From: Phycisphaerales bacterium
Lineage (GTDB): Bacteria; Planctomycetota; Phycisphaerae; Tepidisphaerales; Tepidisphaeraceae
DNA: 48,517 nt
NCBI GenBank assembly: GCA_020847545.1
Contig: JADLBV010000094.1
Coordinates: 1 to 48,517, forward strand
Direction of reading: 5' to 3'
Both the position numbers and the translations under genes were made by a program. The number at the start of each line of letters is the position of its first letter. Position 1 is the stretch's first letter. The notes under the pieces are model-generated. The model was not told where the DNA came from. It saw nothing but the letters and a program-made list of their open reading frames with translations, and ran no database searches. Positions 46,361 through 48,517 of the stretch are shown here, piece after piece.

Positions 46361-47232
46361 CACACTAACTCAAAAAGTCCATTGTCGTTCGCAAAACCAC
46401 CCGCAACGGCACGACGCTTAAATGTTTTCCTGGGCGGCTCCAACGCCTTGCCTTGAAAGGTCGATGCGATGCCAAGCCTACGAAGACCGATTTCAACATA
46501 GTCCAATTCACGCTCTATGCCCACGCTGCGCCTTCCGAGCTTTTGGGCGACGGCACATGTGGTAAACGTGCCGCTGAACGGATCAAGCACAACATCGCCG
46601 GGGCGGCTTGACGCCTTGATGATCCGCTGCATCAAGCTTTCGGGCTTCTGGGTCGGGTGTTCCTCATACTCATCCATGCGATAGCGGACGCGGGAAAAGG
46701 TCCAGACGTTGCCAGGCACCTTGGTCGTGTTGTATTGAACGGGAACGGGCTTTCGATAGTCGATGAGTTTTCGTGTTGCCCCGGTGCGTGCTTCAACCTT
46801 TATTTCGTCGGCGTTAAACGTGTATTTTCTCACATCCTTCACGGCGAAGAGGATTGGTTCATACATCGAACCGAAGTATTTGCGCGCCTGCACTCCTGAG
46901 CTGTCGTAATGCCAGACAATCCTCGACAAGATTGTCGCCCGCGAGCGAAGGTGCAAATCCAGGTGAGGCATCGCTTGCGTGCTGGTCATCAAATATATAC
47001 TGCCCGTGCGCTTCAGCTTCTTCAAGCAAAGATCAATCCATTGAAAACACCAACTCGCGTATGCGGCATCAGACGGCCAGTGGTCGCGTGAATTACCGAA
47101 TCTCTTGCCGATGTTGTACGGGGGATCAGCAAAGATTAAATCAACCGACAGGTCGGCGATGGACTCTTTCAGCACGTCCAGCGCGTCGCCGTGGTAAATC
47201 GTTGTTGCGTCATTTCGGAAAACCTCGGTCAT
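46360..47232 (-). CDS. YhdJ-like adenine-specific DNA methyltransferase
   Basis: 290 aa, beta-class order: LIFADPPYNIG (catalytic motif IV) near the start, SAM motif at the C-terminus (VVLDPFSGTFTT then GIE). It shares long identical stretches with E. coli YhdJ as I recall it: YDSSGVQA, SMYEPIL, KVPGNVW, MDEYE then HPTQKPE. YhdJ methylates adenine in ATGCAT. Unlike orphan YhdJ, a likely nuclease gene follows with TGATG overlap. Start at MTEVFRND; a TATACT box at 47246-47241 would give an almost leaderless message. Confidence 0.93.
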   Translation of the reverse strand: MTEVFRNDATTIYHGDALDVLKESIADLSVDLIFADPPYNIGKRFGNSRDHWPSDAAYASWCFQWIDLCLKKLKRTGSIYLMTSTQAMPHLDLHLRSRATILSRIVWHYDSSGVQARKYFGSMYEPILFAVKDVRKYTFNADEIKVEARTGATRKLIDYRKPVPVQYNTTKVPGNVWTFSRVRYRMDEYEEHPTQKPESLMQRIIKASSRPGDVVLDPFSGTFTTCAVAQKLGRRSVGIERELDYVEIGLRRLGIASTFQGKALEPPRKTFKRRAVAGGFANDNGLFELV

Positions 47233-47278
47233 CTTGTAATAGTATAATAACGATTCGGTACGACGAAAGATGTAGGGG

Positions 47279-47290
47279 CGTCTTAAGACG
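47279..47290. promoter_or_regulatory. 12-base perfect palindrome upstream of the methylase
   Basis: CGTCTTAAGACG lies 46 bases before the methylase ATG, around its -35 region, and at the edge where the HNH remnant begins. Could be an operator, or coincidence from joining DNA. Confidence 0.35.
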
Positions 47291-47305
47291 ATCAACATCG
47301 CCGGT

Positions 47306-48040
47306 GTGCCCCTGAGCGATCAGGAACTGTTAAACGCGATCTACTCCGGCCCGTTCGTGACGGCGGCCAAGGCGCAATTTTCAAACAGCCAGAACGCGAA
47401 CATCCAGAAGTGGAGCGCGTATGTGAAGGGAAGCGCCAACCGGCAGGAGTTTCTTGAGGCGGCCCTCGACTGGGTGAGCAAGGGAGAGAAGGGGGGGATC
47501 GGCGGATACATGAGCGCCCACCGCAAGGACAAGAACATCAACGAACTGAAAAACCACTTCAACAGCGTGATCGACTGGGTTTCAACGGTGTTCACGGAGG
47601 TCATGGGGGAGATGAAGGGGCTGGAATGGGGGCGGCTCTATGAGGAATACCACGGCCGGTCGTACGACCCCAAAAAGATGGCCGGGGATGTGGCCAAGCT
47701 GGCCGCCGATGATGCCGTGACCAATCGCCGGGGGATTTATGAGTATTTATTGGGCGGGGCAAGTGACCGGACGCTGTTGGCCATCCGCGTGTTCGATGCC
47801 CGCGTGGCTCGGACGGCCTACGCGAAACAGACCAATGAGGCGCAGGAGAACGACAATTCCAACTGCCCCCTGTGCGCGACGGGGCATGATGCCAACCGAA
47901 AGCGGATAAACGAGTTTGACCGGATGGACGCCGACCACGTGGCCGTCTGGAGCAAGGGAGGCGACTCCACCGCCGCCAACTGCAGATGCTCTGCAAGTCC
48001 CACAACCGTTCCAAGGGGAACCGCTGAGGGGGATTGTTGA
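47306..48040 (+). pseudogene. DUF262/GmrSD-type HNH protein, 5' part lost and 3' end frameshifted
   Basis: C-terminal part of a DUF262-HNH protein. Reading upstream of the GTG, the codons still encode KTINIAGVPLSDQELLNAIY in the style of the DUF262 domain until a TAG at 47273, so the N-terminal nuclease domain is missing. The HNH centre is present (NCPLCATGHDANRKR, then MDADHVAVWSKGG). After the Asn-Cys codons at 47978-47983 one C is missing. Restoring it gives QMLCKSHNRSKGNR and a stop at 48025-48027, the normal end of such proteins; as written the frame runs to 48040. Proteins of this type often accompany EcoRI-type methylases, so this and the 44647 remnant were probably one system. Confidence 0.82.
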
Positions 48041-48281
48041 TCGAGTGCGTCGGGCGGGATTCATCCCTCCGATTGGGGAATTGATCGGCGACGTAGTTAG
48101 AGGAATCGTTCTTCGTGGGGAAGTCCAGACCCAAGTCGGACCACCTCTCACAACACCCCTCATCCCATAAAAACCCCCCGCCCGGCATTAAAAAACGCCC
48201 ATCCCATAAAATCCCCCCGCCGGGGGGTAAAAACCGCCAGCGGGTCCACCCCCTTTTGCCAGCAATGGAAGGAATCCCGCC
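48028..48281. other. Region between HNH remnant and minisatellite
   Basis: Holds the right 66-bp repeat (48104-48169) and G/C hairpins with runs of A, the clearest CCCCCC-GCC-GGGGGG near 48214-48228. No gene supported. Confidence 0.6.
48104..48169. repeat. 66-bp direct repeat, right copy
   Basis: Direct-orientation partner of 44416-44481. Lies 77 bases after the natural end of the HNH remnant. Confidence 0.88.
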
Positions 48282-48449
48282 GGCATTCCTTCCATTCCCG
48301 CCAGCATTCCTTCCATTCCTGCCGGCATTCCTTCCATTCCCGCCAGCATTCCTTCCATTCCCGCCAGCATTCCTTCCATTCCCGCCGGCATTCCTTCCAT
48401 TCCTGGCGCCATTCCTTCCATTGCCGGCGGCATTTATTCCATTGAAACG
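48282..48449. repeat. 21-bp tandem repeat (minisatellite), about eight units
   Basis: Units resemble GGCATTCCTTCCATTCCCGC plus C. Units 1-5 are almost identical, units 6-8 diverge. Period 21 keeps reading frame: on the minus strand it would give a Gly-Met-Glu-Gly-Met seven-residue repeat, on the plus strand a Pro-Ala-Phe-Leu-Pro repeat. Neither has a start context, so it is treated as noncoding. It lies at the end of the window and may continue a little beyond 48449. Confidence 0.88.
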
Positions 48450-48517
48450 GTCATAAAATCCATTGGAGGGGGGATTGATTTGATTCAAATGGGGAGGGAG
48501 GTTATCGGCCACAGCCC

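Noticed and set aside
48282-48449. CRISPR array
   Set aside because: The repeats are directly tandem with no spacers and no cas genes are present.
47601-48512. Open frames of 303 and 113 codons through the minisatellite
   Set aside because: They arise from a period divisible by three and low-complexity sequence; the longer one also runs antisense to the HNH remnant.

Overview
The window looks like a chromosomal piece of a planctomycete-type bacterium, most like class Phycisphaerae. This is inference from gene content: an exosortase-type PEP-CTERM protein, several H-X9-DG pseudopilin proteins, DUF3352-like secreted proteins, a split gene set with few long operons, and about 60% GC in most coding DNA. 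No rRNA, tRNA or CRISPR was seen.

Left third (1-16589). Two exported or unknown proteins on the minus strand lie next to a heterodimeric ABC exporter (2135-5907). Next comes a second ABC system: a large membrane protein, an ATPase and an ABC-2 permease (5968-11403). A cyclic-nucleotide-binding/DUF1003 membrane protein follows. A minus-strand operon then encodes a CHASE2 adenylate cyclase, an SH3 protein, an M48 metallopeptidase and an amidohydrolase.

Middle (16631-31070). A B12-dependent ribonucleotide reductase carries two inteins, each spliced in exactly at a conserved cysteine; one of these is probably the thiyl-radical cysteine. A small lipoprotein and dCTP deaminase lie upstream on the same strand. 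After a quinone oxidoreductase and a radical SAM protein there is an array of three translationally coupled genes. Two are large secreted DUF3352-like proteins with a pseudopilin-like C-terminal domain. Between them is a free-standing copy of that domain, clearly a recent duplication. A beta-barrel protein ends this block.

Right third (31117-44323). Here are bioA, a SAM hydroxide adenosyltransferase, pcm and recG. A carbohydrate locus follows: LacI regulator with its own palindromic operator, PEP-CTERM protein, pseudopilin, GH42-like enzyme, TIM-barrel protein and GH130 phosphorylase. The last four genes overlap or nearly so.

Right end (44324-48517). This is a defence scar. The 5' half of an EcoRI-type adenine methylase and the 3' half of a DUF262/GmrSD-type HNH protein face the same way, but the DNA between them has been replaced by a complete AT-rich restriction-modification pair on the opposite strand. 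The methylase of that pair closely resembles E. coli YhdJ. The whole block sits between two 66-bp direct repeats, and the HNH remnant also carries a one-base frameshift. A 21-bp minisatellite closes the window.
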